64,000 nt of DNA, from the NCBI GenBank assembly GCA_008828725.1, contig MEHQ01004074.1, positions 178,032 to 242,031 on the forward strand. Reading direction: 5' to 3'. Below, one piece after another: positions 45,150 through 52,310 of the stretch (position 1 is its first letter; every line of letters starts with the position of its first letter). This DNA is from Saccharina japonica (Eukaryota; Sar; Phaeophyceae; Laminariales; Laminariaceae). A program made the translations under genes and the position numbers. A model generated the notes under the pieces. The model was not told the DNA's origin. It was given only the letters and a program-made list of their open reading frames with translations, and did not search any database.

Positions 45150-45417
45150 AATGCAGCGAGGCAGCGAAGACCTCTCGCCCGTACGAGTACCACGTGAAGA
45201 GCGCAAGCATAATAAAGCACAGACAGAGTGGTGGCGACTACTGCCGTTGCTCTAGGCCTGCCTCACCCTTGAAGTACTCCACGCGCTTGTCCACCTCGAT
45301 CGCCGGCCGCAGAGGCATCCCGTTCCGCCCCCTCAGAAACGCGGCAACCTCTTTGAGGCCCTCAGCCGTCTCATACTTGGACACCGTGCCCCCGTCCGAA
45401 GTCCCATTAGCAGCCAT
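30850..45417 (-). CDS. SEC62: SEC62 translocation protein, seven exons
   Basis: SEC62 is an integral ER membrane protein that works with the Sec61 channel and Sec63 in post-translational import of secretory proteins. Seven exons (45417-45267, 38609-38504, 37403-37343, 35191-35045, 33129-32968, 32263-32081, 31017-30880), all with GT-AG borders, join in phase into 316 codons; reading through the last donor to TGA at 30852 gives 325. The N-terminal domain (about 22-96) has VAAFLRGRNG, VDKRVEYFKG and LLRHEYFHRS. FPIWPRILK follows membrane segment 1 (about 132-150), WYLSVTLLVIMVTFLTIRCL is segment 2 (about 158-185), and FWVLPRLF then FAESFTP match the conserved block after it. An acidic tail ends the protein. 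Yeast and human SEC62 are 283 and 399 residues. Confidence 0.93.
31018..32080. other. SEC62 intron 6 with CAA repeat
   Basis: Contains a poly-A run (31029-31050), TGCTATTAATAGTCC at 31878, and (CAA)n at about 32010-32054, which ends some 27 bases from the exon 6 donor. The short peptides readable here have no family features. Confidence 0.6.
32081..32263 (-). CDS. SEC62: SEC62 exon 6
   Basis: The acceptor TATACGAAAAAG is weak, with an A-rich stretch just before it and a retroelement tail (32300-32350) close upstream. The donor is TCCGAG/GTATAG. It encodes VWTFEKGSTGQGYYRVIAVG and continues through a hydrophobic stretch (VVAFVIWAY) to NQPTDFDTF. That stretch may be a third membrane contact. 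Confidence 0.85.
32300..32352 (-). mobile_element. LINE tail A fragment in SEC62 intron 5
   Basis: On the minus strand it reads TGGCCAATGGTCAAATGGCT, then AAGGCAAGCAACAAATGACC and a C-run. It is a severely 5'-truncated copy. Confidence 0.7.
32549..32610 (-). pseudogene. SEC62 exon 5 fragment 1
   Basis: The plus-strand text GGCGAAGGCGAGGGTCTCG-like through CAGCACCCAGAACTT matches 32970-33031 of true exon 5 with several changes (CTCCGCG for CTCGGCG, an inserted CC, GCGCAG for GTGGCAG). It lacks the membrane-segment half and a normal acceptor. Confidence 0.8.
32713..32776 (-). pseudogene. SEC62 exon 5 fragment 2
   Basis: CAGGGGTGAAGGACTCGGCG through GCAGCACCCAGAACTC is nearly identical to 32967-33030, including the last exon bases and part of the donor. 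The match stops at TTAAAAAGCC, so the membrane-segment part is absent. It is much younger than fragment 1. Confidence 0.85.
32968..33129 (-). CDS. SEC62: SEC62 exon 5 (second membrane segment)
   Basis: The acceptor is CTCCCGTTTTAAG and the donor is ACCCCT/GTACGT. It encodes VWMWYLSVTLLVIMVTFLTI through FWVLPRLFDETLAFAESFTP. Two truncated copies of its 3' part lie in the next intron at 32713-32776 and 32549-32610. Confidence 0.93.
33209..33475 (-). mobile_element. Two LINE tail A copies
   Basis: On the minus strand, one copy (33475-33330) runs from the WGCGC region through GGTCAATGGTCAAACGACTA and AACAAATGAGC into a C-run. A second, shorter copy (33300-33209) ends in a C-run of about 19 bases. 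Both are 5'-truncated. Confidence 0.7.
33545..33745 (-). mobile_element. Tail-B element
   Basis: On the minus strand: CCGCCTCACAAGCGGTTCTT, CATGCGACTCGCCGAACACC, GCTAGCAATGTCTGCCTGGT, GGTCTATGGCCATACGACTA and a C-run. It is the longest form of module B, about 200 bp, also seen at 57568-57780 and 61755-61950. Confidence 0.75.
33745..33960 (+). repeat. Dispersed repeat R3, copy 2
   Basis: T/C-rich start, CGTAACTCAGATCCGGGGTC, TTTTTTATCGCGAGAATATT and TTTCTTCCCTCGTCAACTC. It matches 3141-3350. Confidence 0.7.
34002..34078 (-). other. tRNA-like sequence with A and B boxes
   Basis: On the minus strand TGGTCTAACTGG fits an A box and GGTTCGATTC a B box, about 30 bases apart. The acceptor, anticodon and T stems do not pair properly, so it is not a working tRNA. 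It may be a tRNA pseudogene or the head of a SINE. Confidence 0.35.
34199..34262 (-). pseudogene. SEC62 exon 4 fragment
   Basis: On the plus strand, CTTGAGAATGTGCGGCCAGA through GAGCAGGAAGCCGGTGATGA matches 35046-35104 of true exon 4, with about six differences. It holds the FPIWP-coding half, with CCTTGAG at the donor side (no GTAC) and no acceptor. Confidence 0.8.
34300..34625. repeat. ATATCGATA-type decayed satellite
   Basis: TTTCGATATATCGAT-like words related to 3436-3790, interrupted by the MITE at 34452-34534. Confidence 0.65.
34452..34534. mobile_element. TACCACTCTGGGC MITE, copy 1
   Basis: Inverted ends TACCACTCTGGGCGTGAATA and its complement ending at 34534, with AAGGACC inner arms and a 25-bp loop. 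TA flanks on both sides suggest a TA target. Other copies lie at 41147-41229 and 52803-52885. Confidence 0.75.
34655..34990. repeat. Array of about 32 bp with CCCTAACCCT
   Basis: About ten units of the form CCCTAAGCCAATCAGACCAA plus CCCTAACCCTGG, with drift. It includes telomere-like CCCTAACCC words and a CCAAT word in each unit. Located in SEC62 intron 4. Confidence 0.85.
35045..35191 (-). CDS. SEC62: SEC62 exon 4 (first membrane segment)
   Basis: A T-rich acceptor (TTTTTTTTGTAG) precedes it; the donor is CTCAAG/GTACGA. It encodes NKDGYFTWIFL, then LFTALIIIGFLLITCFPIWP, the first membrane span and the family FP-WP signature. A broken copy of its 3' half lies 0.8 kb downstream at 34199-34262. 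Confidence 0.93.
35290..35935. repeat. GATC-rich dispersed repeat, copy 2, with internal triplication
   Basis: Related to 1135-1610. CAATATTCCTGGGTTGGATC begins repeats at about 35441 and 35611, and a third (ACTCTTCCTGGGTTGGATC) at about 35780. Each is followed by CTCTACTATGCAGATGCTGC, ACGGCAGGTGGAGAGCTAGA and GATATATCTGTAG words. Unit about 170 bp. Confidence 0.8.
36166..36362 (-). mobile_element. Composite LINE tail A plus B
   Basis: The minus strand reads tail A (36362-36223, from TATGGAAAAATCGTACTGAG through ACAAATGAGTACGCCCC), then directly module B (36221-36166), ending GTACACCCCCC. The A-then-B order is the same as at 4584-4801, 8077-8245, 40490-40645 and 57486-57780. Confidence 0.75.
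36440..37015. repeat. 41-bp tandem array (CTCATACAGCGCATACAAAC)
   Basis: About 14 units; GCATACAAACG recurs at 36460, 36501, 36591, 36632 and 36673, and onward at about 41 bp. Neighbouring units differ in the GAGGAGAA/AAGAAGAAT part. The long arginine/serine-rich frame through it is an artefact of the repeat. Confidence 0.88.
37343..37403 (-). CDS. SEC62: SEC62 exon 3 (61 nt)
   Basis: The acceptor GCGAACAG is followed by GTACTTCCACCGC; the donor is CTAGAG/GTGCGC. It completes the glutamate codon begun in exon 2 and encodes YFHRSAKVKEQKGAGERHLE, a basic linker before the membrane part. Confidence 0.85.
37484..37530 (-). mobile_element. Short tail-B fragment
   Basis: On the minus strand TGCCGTACGGCTACGTCCAT then GCATGACATTAATACACCCC, a 5'-truncated module B. 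It lies about 80 bases upstream of SEC62 exon 3 on the gene strand. Confidence 0.55.
37928..38119. mobile_element. GGACCATAGT-type MITE, copy 2
   Basis: Ends GGGGGACTATAGTAAACAC and TTTTTACTATGGTCCCCC are inverted. The interior holds two copies of a 50-bp block (AGGACCAAATATTGTTAGTA to GTGTATACC), about 80 bp apart. Same family as 2636-2853. Confidence 0.7.
38120..38470. repeat. ACC/AAC low-complexity stretch
   Basis: CACCAACACCAACAACACCA-type triplets for about 350 bp in SEC62 intron 2. Not coding. Confidence 0.8.
38504..38609 (-). CDS. SEC62: SEC62 exon 2
   Basis: The acceptor CGACAG precedes the exon and the donor CACGA/GTGAGA follows it. It encodes EKLVKFLVGN through CKALLRH (106 nt). 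The preceding intron 1 is 6.66 kb and is filled with repeats, including a GGCAA array starting about 40 bases upstream of this exon. Confidence 0.9.
38652..38822. repeat. GGCAA pentanucleotide array
   Basis: More than 30 units of AAGGC with a few GGGCA variants. Because five is not a multiple of three, every frame on each strand gives one periodic peptide. It starts about 40 bases from SEC62 exon 2. Confidence 0.95.
39025..39265. repeat. ATATCGATA-type decayed satellite
   Basis: CGTATCGAAACTTTCGATAT and related words, with GTTTTGCCGTCTATCCCC then GGCATTCCCGTGTTTTTT matching 3797-3829. It is therefore a second copy of the whole satellite-plus-flank unit. Confidence 0.7.
39555..40210. repeat. 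Array of about 55 bp (GGATAGCGGCCAAAACAATG)
   Basis: About ten units of GGGATAGCGGCCAAAACAAT, an A-rich stretch and GGGACCCCTTTTAA. A piggyBac-like MITE sits in one unit at 39995-40073. Confidence 0.88.
39995..40073 (+). mobile_element. piggyBac-like MITE, copy 2 (clean TTAA duplication)
   Basis: CCCCGTGAGAACTGGTCCCC through CATTCGGAATGGG, 79 bp, flanked by TTAA at 39991-39994 and 40074-40077. The flanks rejoin as array sequence (CTTTTTAAGGA), which shows a true insertion. CCC-starting ends and TTAA duplication are hallmarks of piggyBac elements. Confidence 0.8.
40490..40645 (+). mobile_element. Composite LINE tail A plus B
   Basis: CTCGAAAGGGATGCGTGGTC, AAATGACTAAGGCAAGCAAC and AAATGAGTACGCCC with a C-run. 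Then GTAGGGATGCGAGGGTCTAT through GCATGAAAATGAAGGACACC and a second C-run. Confidence 0.75.
40729..40817 (+). mobile_element. piggyBac-like MITE, copy 3
   Basis: TTAA (40725-40728), then GCCCTTAAGAAC, AAGAACTGGTCCCACGAATT, TTGGAATTAGTGTGGGG and GAATGGG, then TTAA (40818-40821). 89 bp. Confidence 0.75.
41147..41229. mobile_element. TACCACTCTGGGC MITE, copy 2
   Basis: TACTACTCTGTGCGTAAATA, AAGGACC, a 30-bp loop, then GGTCCGTATTTTTAGGCCCA and GGGTGGTA. More diverged than copy 1. Confidence 0.65.
41280..41500. repeat. TAG/GTA microsatellite, about 220 bp
   Basis: Some 70 uninterrupted or nearly uninterrupted AGT units, with single interruptions near 41374 (AAT), 41465 (AGC) and 41474 (ATA). The polyserine, polyleucine and polytyrosine frames are artefacts. 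In SEC62 intron 1. Confidence 0.97.
42788..42925 (+). repeat. Dispersed repeat R5, copy 1
   Basis: TGTGTTGTCTTCACTTTAAA, CCTGATTCCTAATCCTAGAG and TGTGGTCACAGACTGTGAGA are repeated nearly identically at 51948-52085, and a diverged copy is at 44667-44800. About 138 bp; could be a SINE or a structured RNA relic. No function is inferred. Confidence 0.7.
43518..43555. repeat. CTG microsatellite
   Basis: (CTG)n of about nine units in SEC62 intron 1. Confidence 0.9.
43870..44105. repeat. Minisatellite of hairpin units (TTATCACACGGGTGATAA)
   Basis: About nine units of roughly 27 bp. Each contains TTATCAC and GTGATAA arms around a short ACGG loop, so each unit folds on itself. The spacers read GACACCT. 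Confidence 0.88.
45105..45155. repeat. CAG microsatellite
   Basis: GCAGCAGTAGCAGCAGCAGC and onward, about 50 bp, about 110 bases inside SEC62 intron 1. Confidence 0.9.
45267..45417 (-). CDS. SEC62: SEC62 exon 1 (start)
   Basis: ATG at 45417 in the context GAGAAATGGCTG opens MAANGTSDGGTVSKYETAEG and runs to VEYFK. The donor is AAGG followed by GTGAGG. The 151-nt exon leaves one base over, which pairs with the GG start of exon 2 to make glycine. The start is chosen because it lies just before the conserved N-terminal domain and no upstream in-frame exon is needed. Confidence 0.9.
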
Positions 45418-45866
45418 TTCTCGCGATGCGCCTGGAGACTGAGGTCCAGAACCGCCCGGTTTTTAGGACGCTCACACTCGTCGGCTCGCTTATTCCCTTG
45501 ATCCCAATCGCTGCGGTTCGTCGGTCAGCTTTGACCAGGCGGCGTTGTGCTCTTTTCCTGCTACGACAGGAGTCTCTGGCAGACAAAAGTCTTCGTCGCC
45601 TTCTCCACGTGGTCCAATGCCTTTTAGTCCGACAAAATGAGGAGGGTGGGAAAAAACATGCGCTGGAAACCCCTGTAACAGGGGGTATATCTGAAACGAC
45701 CCCTCCTTTGTTCCAGATGGCCACTGCACACTGCACTGCTGTAAGCTGTAAGGTCCGCTGTTCGCTGAAGTTCACTGGCTTAGCCACTAGGGAGGGCATA
45801 TCGTCTGCGTTGGCAGCTGCAGGGTGGGTGAGGTCGCCCGTGTGGCCCCTCAGATCGTGAAAGAGG
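45418..45866. promoter_or_regulatory. Divergent promoter region, SEC62 and plus-strand gene
   Basis: The start codons of SEC62 (minus, 45417) and of the plus-strand gene (45867) are 449 bases apart with no repeat between them. This arrangement suggests a shared, bidirectional promoter. No TATA box stands out. The frame on the plus strand (45426-45860) is probably leader sequence rather than a gene. Confidence 0.45.
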
Positions 45867-45990
45867 ATGCCTTCTTCCCAGCAGCAATCGGTAGGCTTGC
45901 TGCTCCTCTCGGCCTTGTGTGCGGCGCTTGTAGGCTATCAGGCTGGGGTGGTTGCCTCGCGACGCAAGAAGCAGGAGGAGAACGCAGAAG
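45867..45990 (+). CDS. Unrecognised membrane-anchored protein, exon 1
   Basis: ATG at 45867 opens MPSSQQQSVGLLLLSALCAA, continuing to LVGYQAGVVASRRKKQEE. A hydrophobic segment (about residues 9-30) followed by RRKK looks like a signal anchor. The donor AGAAG/GTAAGC at 45990/45991 is strong and leaves one base. I do not recognise the family. Divergent from SEC62 and free of repeats, which supports a real gene. Confidence 0.7.
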
Positions 45991-47108
45991 GTAAGCTCTC
46001 TCCCAATGCGACGTGCTCTGGCGTGTATGTGGTTATCAAGCTACACAGAATGTTGTGTTTCTTGCTCTCTGTCCGAATGATGTCAGCAGCCGAGGTTGGT
46101 TGTCTCGGGCCTGTCATGCGGAACATATGCCAGACATGTCTCTGGTCAGCAAGGTTAGGCGAGGATCATCATCCACAGGACACCGAACCGTGAGCAGCAC
46201 GGCTTACCCATCCGCCTTGGATGTCTTGGGTACGCTTGTGTTCCTTGTCCTCAACCTCAACTTAGATCTACTCGTACTCTGTCGCTACTGCTGCTTGGAT
46301 ACCTTACGGCAGTCAGCTAAAACTACCGGTATCGGGTACCAGGTGCACGTGTCCGTGGGCTTCATTGAACTACAGCAGTATGCAGCAGCACAAGCAGCAT
46401 GCAGTACGAGCGCATTACGAGCATTATGTACACATCATGGGCATAATACTCGTACCTAAACATAGTTCGTACGAGTACTCGTACTCGTACTCGTAGGTCG
46501 AACCAGTAGGTCTCAAGCTGAAGCAGTAGATCTCGAGCACTGCTTGATAGCCCTACGTACGAGTGTGCTGTCTGTACTGGTAGCTCTAAAGCAGTGGCCC
46601 TAAAGCAGTACCAGAGCTGGTAAGTCTCGTAACGCACCAGTAGAGATCTACTATTAATAAGTAAATCTACCTGGTCCAGCAATACGTAGCGGCAACTATT
46701 CATATTAGTATCACCTGTGACGGACAATCCACCCCGTACTGAGACACAGCGCAACAAGCTGCAGATGTTCTCTCCCACGGCATGCCCGATGCACGCACGC
46801 ACGCACGCACAGCCAGACCGCAATGCAGCAGGCAACATCAATACACAAGTAATGCATCAGTCCCGTGCAGCAGCAGCAGCAGCAACAGCATTATGTACGT
46901 ACGTAAGTGCGCTGACTGCCCGGCCCCCGCCGTACATATTAAACAACGTATTATCCCAGCCCCCTGATGCAAAACGCCTTCGTATGTACCCCCCCCCCCA
47001 ACCTTGAACAACGTATTGCATCACCCCCCTGACGCGAAACGCCTTCGTATGTACCCCCGTGCCCCCCCCTTCCCCCCCATCCCCCACCCCCTCCACCGAA
47101 TTCAACAG

Positions 47109-47234
47109 AGGAGCGCGATGGGCAGCAGCAAACCCCCATTGTGGGCATGCAACACCACAGGCTACTGCGGCAGCTCATCTACGATTCCACCGGGCGGAGT
47201 TTCGGGGTGGTGAAGCGGGTTTACGTAGTTCCAG
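47109..47234 (+). CDS. Same gene, probable exon 2
   Basis: The acceptor AATTCAACAG and donor GTTCCAG/GTGCGC frame 126 nt that are open only in the frame required by exon 1. It encodes EERDGQQQTPIVGMQHHRLL, then RQLIYDSTGRSFGVVKRVYV and VP. Amino-acid composition is ordinary, unlike the repeat frames around it. The intron before it (45991-47108) has short CGTACGAGTACTCG runs, a tandem pair of CGCCTTCGTATGTACCCC blocks (46978 and 47039) and CAG repeats. Confidence 0.6.
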
Positions 47235-47530
47235 GTGCGCTGGCAGCGATGGGGGACAGGGGATCGGGGGTGGGAGATGGGCGGACCGGTGGTGGGGTGT
47301 GGCTTGATATGGTTTGGCGTGATGTTGGGTGGTGCTGATAGGGTGTCGTACCAGCCATATGCCGGAAGCCGATGTTTCTCGTAGTATGTACGTCATTCGC
47401 GGTATAGTACGTTCACTGGGAGCGGTATATTTTACCAGGGACGGGACGCCAAATGTCAAGTGGAGCTAGGTAAGGGACTCAGGGATGTCGCCTGCTGGGA
47501 AGGGCGCGCTTCTTCTATGTAATATCATTA

Positions 47531-47702
47531 CAGTCAGGACACCTAATAAGAAACAGGAAATCTGGCCCAGGTTGGGTTTCTTATTTGGAGAGAGGGTGTT
47601 TTCTACACAGTTCCAAGATAACCACTCTCGATTTTCTTATTTTTCTCAAAATATCAGCCTGCCTTTCTTATTAGCCTGTTTCTTATTAGGTGTCCTGTAC
47701 TG
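47531..47702. mobile_element. Tc1/mariner-like MITE, 172 bp
   Basis: Left end CAGTCAGGACACCTAATAAG plus AAACAGG; right end is the complement with one extra base (GTCCTGTACTG). TA lies on both sides (47529-47530, 47703-47704). No transposase. Sits in the intron after exon 2. Confidence 0.8.
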
Positions 47703-48119
47703 TAGCTCTGCTTGTTGCTTACGTCTCCGAGGTGGTCAAGGCAGGGGGAGAGATCAGACTGGCTGGTGGTGGGCGGTCCTTGGCAGGCAGCAAGGACCGA
47801 GTCCACCATTCTCATAAACCTAAGAGTATTTTCATGTATGTACGATCTACGGAGACATTCCACAAGGAAAGTTCCCGTTACGAGTACGTGACCTGTCCCC
47901 ATACGAGGCCTATTCCCTCACGTACATATCCCTCCATGTTCCCGTACGGGTACTCATTACATTGCCTTACACCAGGGATACCATCACATTAGCCGACCCT
48001 GAATAGTCGTGGGTGCAGATCACAAGATGGCCAAAGGATGATGAACCATACGGTCCCAAAAAATCAGAAAGAGGGATCGAAGGTGTGGCTGTTCGAAACA
48101 AAGAAACGAAGTTATACAT

Positions 48120-48490
48120 CTACCCCACACCTCGTGCAAGAACAACCAGGCGGCTCCGTCCGCCCCATCCTCGTCATCACCCGCGCCACCTTGGCCTCCG
48201 AACTCTCCTGGACACCCCTTGACCTTGGAAGGCGGTAGCATCGTTTGGGCCATGAAACGACTACACGGTCACCTGATGGGCTATCTTGCCCAGCCGCCAC
48301 AGGCCGTTGCGAGCCTTGCACCAAAGGTGTGCCCCTGGCGGAAGCGCGGTGGAGCTGAAGGTGCGGAGCCAAGTGTCCGCGGTCTCCCTAAGGTTCTCCA
48401 AGTCGGACCCTAAGCTCTTCTCGCCGCTACTCGCCAACTCCGCGAGGTCACAGGCCCTATGTGAACATGGATGAGCACTTCGGCCTAGCA
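48120..48490 (-). pseudogene. Possible retroelement-type coding fragment
   Basis: The minus-strand frame reads DLAELASSGEKSLGSDLENL, then LRETADTWLRTFSS and HLWCKARNGLWRLGKIAHQV before a stop. The tryptophan/cysteine pattern LWCKARNGLW resembles a chromatin-reader-like segment found in some transposable-element proteins, but I cannot name a family. A plus-strand relation to the surrounding gene is not supported. Low confidence. Confidence 0.25.
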
Positions 48491-48966
48491 CCTCAGTGGC
48501 CAGTCAGCAGCGTCGAGAGGCAGTCGGGCGCATTCCGAACGAACTGACCGGTCGATGGTGGAACCATCGCACCTCCACCAACAGCACCTCCTGCGAGCGC
48601 ACATGGGCCGTATGGTGCCCGTGCTCACCATAAACATCCTCCCTACCCCCTACCGCTGCTCTGCAACCCCCCCCCCCCCCCCTCACCTGTCCTTGATACC
48701 AGCCGCTTGTTCAAGCACTGGTTATCTCGACCAGGCGATTGCCTTGAGGTGTGGACATGTACACCACGTAGTTCGTTTTGACGATTGTAGTAGTGGGAGT
48801 AGTACCGTAGCGCAGTAGTGGCAGTAGAAGTAGTGGTACTGCTGTAGCAGTAGTGGTAGTAGCCGCGGTAGTATTACTAATATATTGCGGTACTGTACCC
48901 GTTAGTGAATATTAGTGGTACAATAGTGGTAGTATATGGTAGTGGGTATCAACCCCCCCCCCTTAC

Positions 48967-49175
48967 GACTACGGCCATGCACGACATGAGTACACCCCCC
49001 CGCACCTGCCTGGTTGGTGAAAACCCAACGCGCTCCGTCCCGGCATTGTAGGGGTGCGAGGGTCTATGGTCATACGACTACGGCCGTGCACGACAGGAGT
49101 ACACCCCCCCCCCCCCACCCCCACGGCACAACACACGCCAAATGACTAAGGCAAGCAATAAATGAGTACGCTCCC
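48967..49175 (+). mobile_element. Two tail-B copies and a short tail A
   Basis: TTACGACTACGGCCATGCAC then GAGTACACCCCCCC (48967-49000). A longer B copy (49005-49120) follows, with GGTTGGTGAAAACCCAACGC and GGTCTATGGTCATACGACTA. Then AAATGACTAAGGCAAGCAAT and AAATGAGTACGCTCCCC (49140-49175). A GTAGTAGTGG microsatellite precedes them (48780-48950). Confidence 0.65.
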
Positions 49176-49280
49176 CCCCACCTCACGATACACGCCCGAC
49201 CTGGATACAGACGCGAAACCTTCCGCTATGCATGCTCATGCATTCGTTCATACGTGTTGCGCGAATGCCATATCTGACAG

Positions 49281-49406
49281 GGGGTGGGCCTGGCTCAGGC
49301 GCGGACGGGGGGTACCCGCCATGGACAGCTCAGAGGGTGGGCAAGGCGCTCCAGAGGTACGACGTCAAGTACGCCGACACCACAGCTTTTCTGGCCTTGG
49401 GGGCAG
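49281..49406 (+). CDS. Same gene, probable exon 3
   Basis: The acceptor CTGACAG and donor GGGGCAG/GTGAGC frame another 126 nt, open in the frame set by exon 2. It encodes GGGPGSGADGGYPPWTAQRV, then GKALQRYDVKYADTTAFLAL and GA. A (CTG)n run lies in the following intron (49548-49568). Not recognised. Confidence 0.6.
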
Positions 49407-50342
49407 GTGAGCTGCGCGGGTTTCGTTTATGTTGTCGTTGTTGTTGTTGGCCGTGCTGGCCGTGTTGTTGTCATGTGGCTGCGATTAATGCTGTTGTTTG
49501 TCGTTGTTGTTGCTGTTGTCATCGCCGTTGTTGTTGTTGGTGGTGCTGCTGCTGCTGCTGCTGCTTTAGCTGCTGCGCTGATGTCCTCCAGCACACCCTG
49601 CATCGTCGTGCGTTCGACACATTAACCGTTGTGGCAAACGGTACTCGCTGCCGCACGTGGAACTGTTTCCGCCTGGCACGGACGGCGGCAGCAGCGACGG
49701 CGGTGGCAGCGGCGGTGACGCGCGCGTGCGGTGTTAAGCTGAGCCTGTCTCGTCCGCTGTTGATGCCTCAGAGAGGGCATCGCTAACACCGGCAGATCTC
49801 TTTCTTGTGTGCATACTGTTGGGCTGACCTCTTGTGCTTACCTTGTTATGATGGAGCGGCACCGGAACCAACCCGCGCTTCGGCCTGGGCGGGCCTGCTA
49901 CAGTCACGTGGTGGTTCTTAGGGGCTAACGACGGGGCACGCCTCAAAAAGGGGAGGCAGCGGAAAGGCCCGCCACGACGCCGTAGTATATCATCTCTCTG
50001 AAAAACGGTCCCTAAGATGTGTTTGTCTCCATTTTTCTTGTTTTAGTTGGCCACATTTCTCAGTGGTTTTCTTCGATCACTGACCGTGGCGAACACGATC
50101 ATGCGATAGCGCCCCCCCCGGAATGTTGGTATACCCACTATTCCCGGAGCTGCTGCCAGAATATGGTAACTCACTCTTTTGCAAATCGGGTATTTTTCAC
50201 ACCAAGGTATGCGATAATTTCTCCTCACACCGATGATGCCTCCCCAAGGTGCCCCTCCTGCCCCCTCCCTCAAGCTTCCCTCCTGCGTTTTTTTTCTTGT
50301 TTTCCCCCCGCTTACCCGGACGCGAAACGCCCCCTCTCGCAG

Positions 50343-50424
50343 GTAGCATGAACGCCGCCAGCGCTCGTGGGGACAACGGTAGCGTGGTTTTCGAGTCCAC
50401 GAGAATAGCGGAGGAACTCGCCCG
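50343..50424 (+). CDS. Same gene, probable exon 4
   Basis: The acceptor CCCTCTCGCAG and donor GCCCG/GTGAGT are both strong. 82 nt in the frame set by exon 3 encode GSMNAASARGDNGSVVFEST then RIAEELA, with two bases carried over. Not recognised. Confidence 0.6.
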
Positions 50425-50454
50425 GTGAGTTCATTAGTATGCGGGGCGCGTATA

Positions 50455-51020
50455 ACACTATATGGTACAAGGGCTCCGCTGCGCGGGCGGCTAACGCCGC
50501 CCGCTACGCTCGCGGAAGGAAGAATATAACCAAACAATGTGAAAAGGGTAAAAGAGGAACATAAATTAGCTGCAACTGGCGACTTGATAATGCCAAGAGC
50601 TCCATCTGTATGTCGGCAAATACAGGACAAAGCGAATACCTATCTTCCAACACGAAAAACTATCGCGAAGAAAGCAACGCTCCCCTCCGAGGGCGGCTGA
50701 TGCCGTCTGCTACGCTCGTGCAAGGAAAGGGGCAGAAGAGGTCCACGATGTGGTGCAAGAGGACGGGACTTGAAAATGCCAAGAGATTCATGGTGCAATG
50801 CAGCGAAATACGTACTGCTGTACGTACGTACAACCGTGTATCGTACTGCAGGACAGGAGTACTGGTATGTAGCATGTGGCAAAAAGCACCTACGACGCGA
50901 CAGCAGCAGCAGTCGTTCACCACAAAAGTATAAAAAAAAGAGTACAGGCGACTTGCAAATGCATAGTATAGATAGATAGAGCTCCATGCTCCAGGACAAC
51001 AAAGCTCTATATTCGAAAGG
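50455..51020. repeat. Degenerate triplicated block of about 190 bp
   Basis: GCGGCTAACGCCGCCCGCTACGC (about 50486) and GGCGGCTGATGCCGTCTGCT (about 50691) start two copies, each followed by GGCGACTTG or GGGACTTG and ATGCCAAGAG. A third partial copy lies at 50940-51010. No coding signal. Confidence 0.5.
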
Positions 51021-51947
51021 AAGAGAAAGCAGAGCAACACGGCTCACAGCTGCGCTGCCTGCTGTGTGGGTGTGATTTATGCCTGTTCCGTGACTATGTG
51101 TGCTATTAATAGTACAACAACAGCAGTAGTAGTATGGTGTGACAAACAACAGATCGACAACTAACTACAGCAACAGCAACGACAACGAAAAACACCCACA
51201 CAACCACCCACCCATCCACCCACCCATACACCCAACATGTGCTACAGGAGCACAGCAGTACGCCGAACTATGTCAGAGCGGGGCCGGTATAATAGCGGAA
51301 AAAAAACAAATGCCGGCATCGATTGCGGAGCCCTGGTAACACTATGCCGGCACCTATGCGGAGCCCTTGTATCGGACCGAAACAAAAAAAACTCATTTTT
51401 TCCCTCGATTTTTGTTTTTCGGAGCTTTTTATCTTGAAATTAGTGTAAAAGCCGCTAAGTCGCGAAGTTATGGGCCGATTTCGATTCTGACCGAAGTTCT
51501 GGAGATCCATATTTTCACATCTGGGGGACTCTTTGAAAAAAAAATTACTTGATCTTAGTATGGATGACTTGATTTGAGTATGGATGACTTGATGTTAGTA
51601 CGTATTGATATTTTTTATAAAAAAATTCAGGAAAGTTTCAACCATTCAATTGGTCGTACTCACAGCTGACGTATTAAAAAAAATTAAAGTAAAAAAAGTT
51701 GAAATTGCAATTTTAGAAAAAAAACACAGAAAGCCGGGAACCTCCGGAACCTCCGGAACCTCCAGAACCTGCGGAAAGCAAATAACTGTTGCTTCGGCAA
51801 TTAGAGGCTGAGAGTGGCTGTGAGGTGCCAACATATGCCGAGGAAAGCTTCCGAACCAAAGAAGATAAAGCTACTGTATGTATGTCTATATATGATACCA
51901 GGTACCTGGTATTTAGTATGGACTATGGACTAACATTACCAAGCACA

Positions 51948-52085
51948 TGTGTGTGTTGTCTTCACATCAAACCCGTTCTTTCTACTCAACCACATCAGTG
52001 CACCCAGTGCCTGTCCTGATTCCTAATCCTAGAGAGATACAAATTATGTGGTCACAGACTGTGAAACAGAGAAAAAACAAAACAA
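51948..52085 (+). repeat. Dispersed repeat R5, copy 2
   Basis: TGTGTTGTCTTCACATCAAA through GTGGTCACAGACTGTGAAAC. It is very close to 42788-42925. Confidence 0.75.
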
Positions 52086-52310
52086 AATACATAGGTACTT
52101 TTGGATATTAATACGCACACTCAACATAGTTTTCCATATGGTATCAAGTGCGGAATAACATAACCAAGTAAATTAATCTGAATTACAATACCTACTACGT
52201 ATATACGTGCATTCGGCATTTTTTTTCCCGTAAACAATGGCGTTGCCTGATTTTTTCCGGAGGGATGCGTTGGGGAGTTGGCGTCCTCCTCCTCCTTTCC
52301 CTTGGCGCAG

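Noticed and set aside
45426..45860. 144-codon plus-strand frame between the two divergent genes
   Set aside because: It fills the presumed promoter, has no recognisable domain, and ends just before the better-supported start at 45867.
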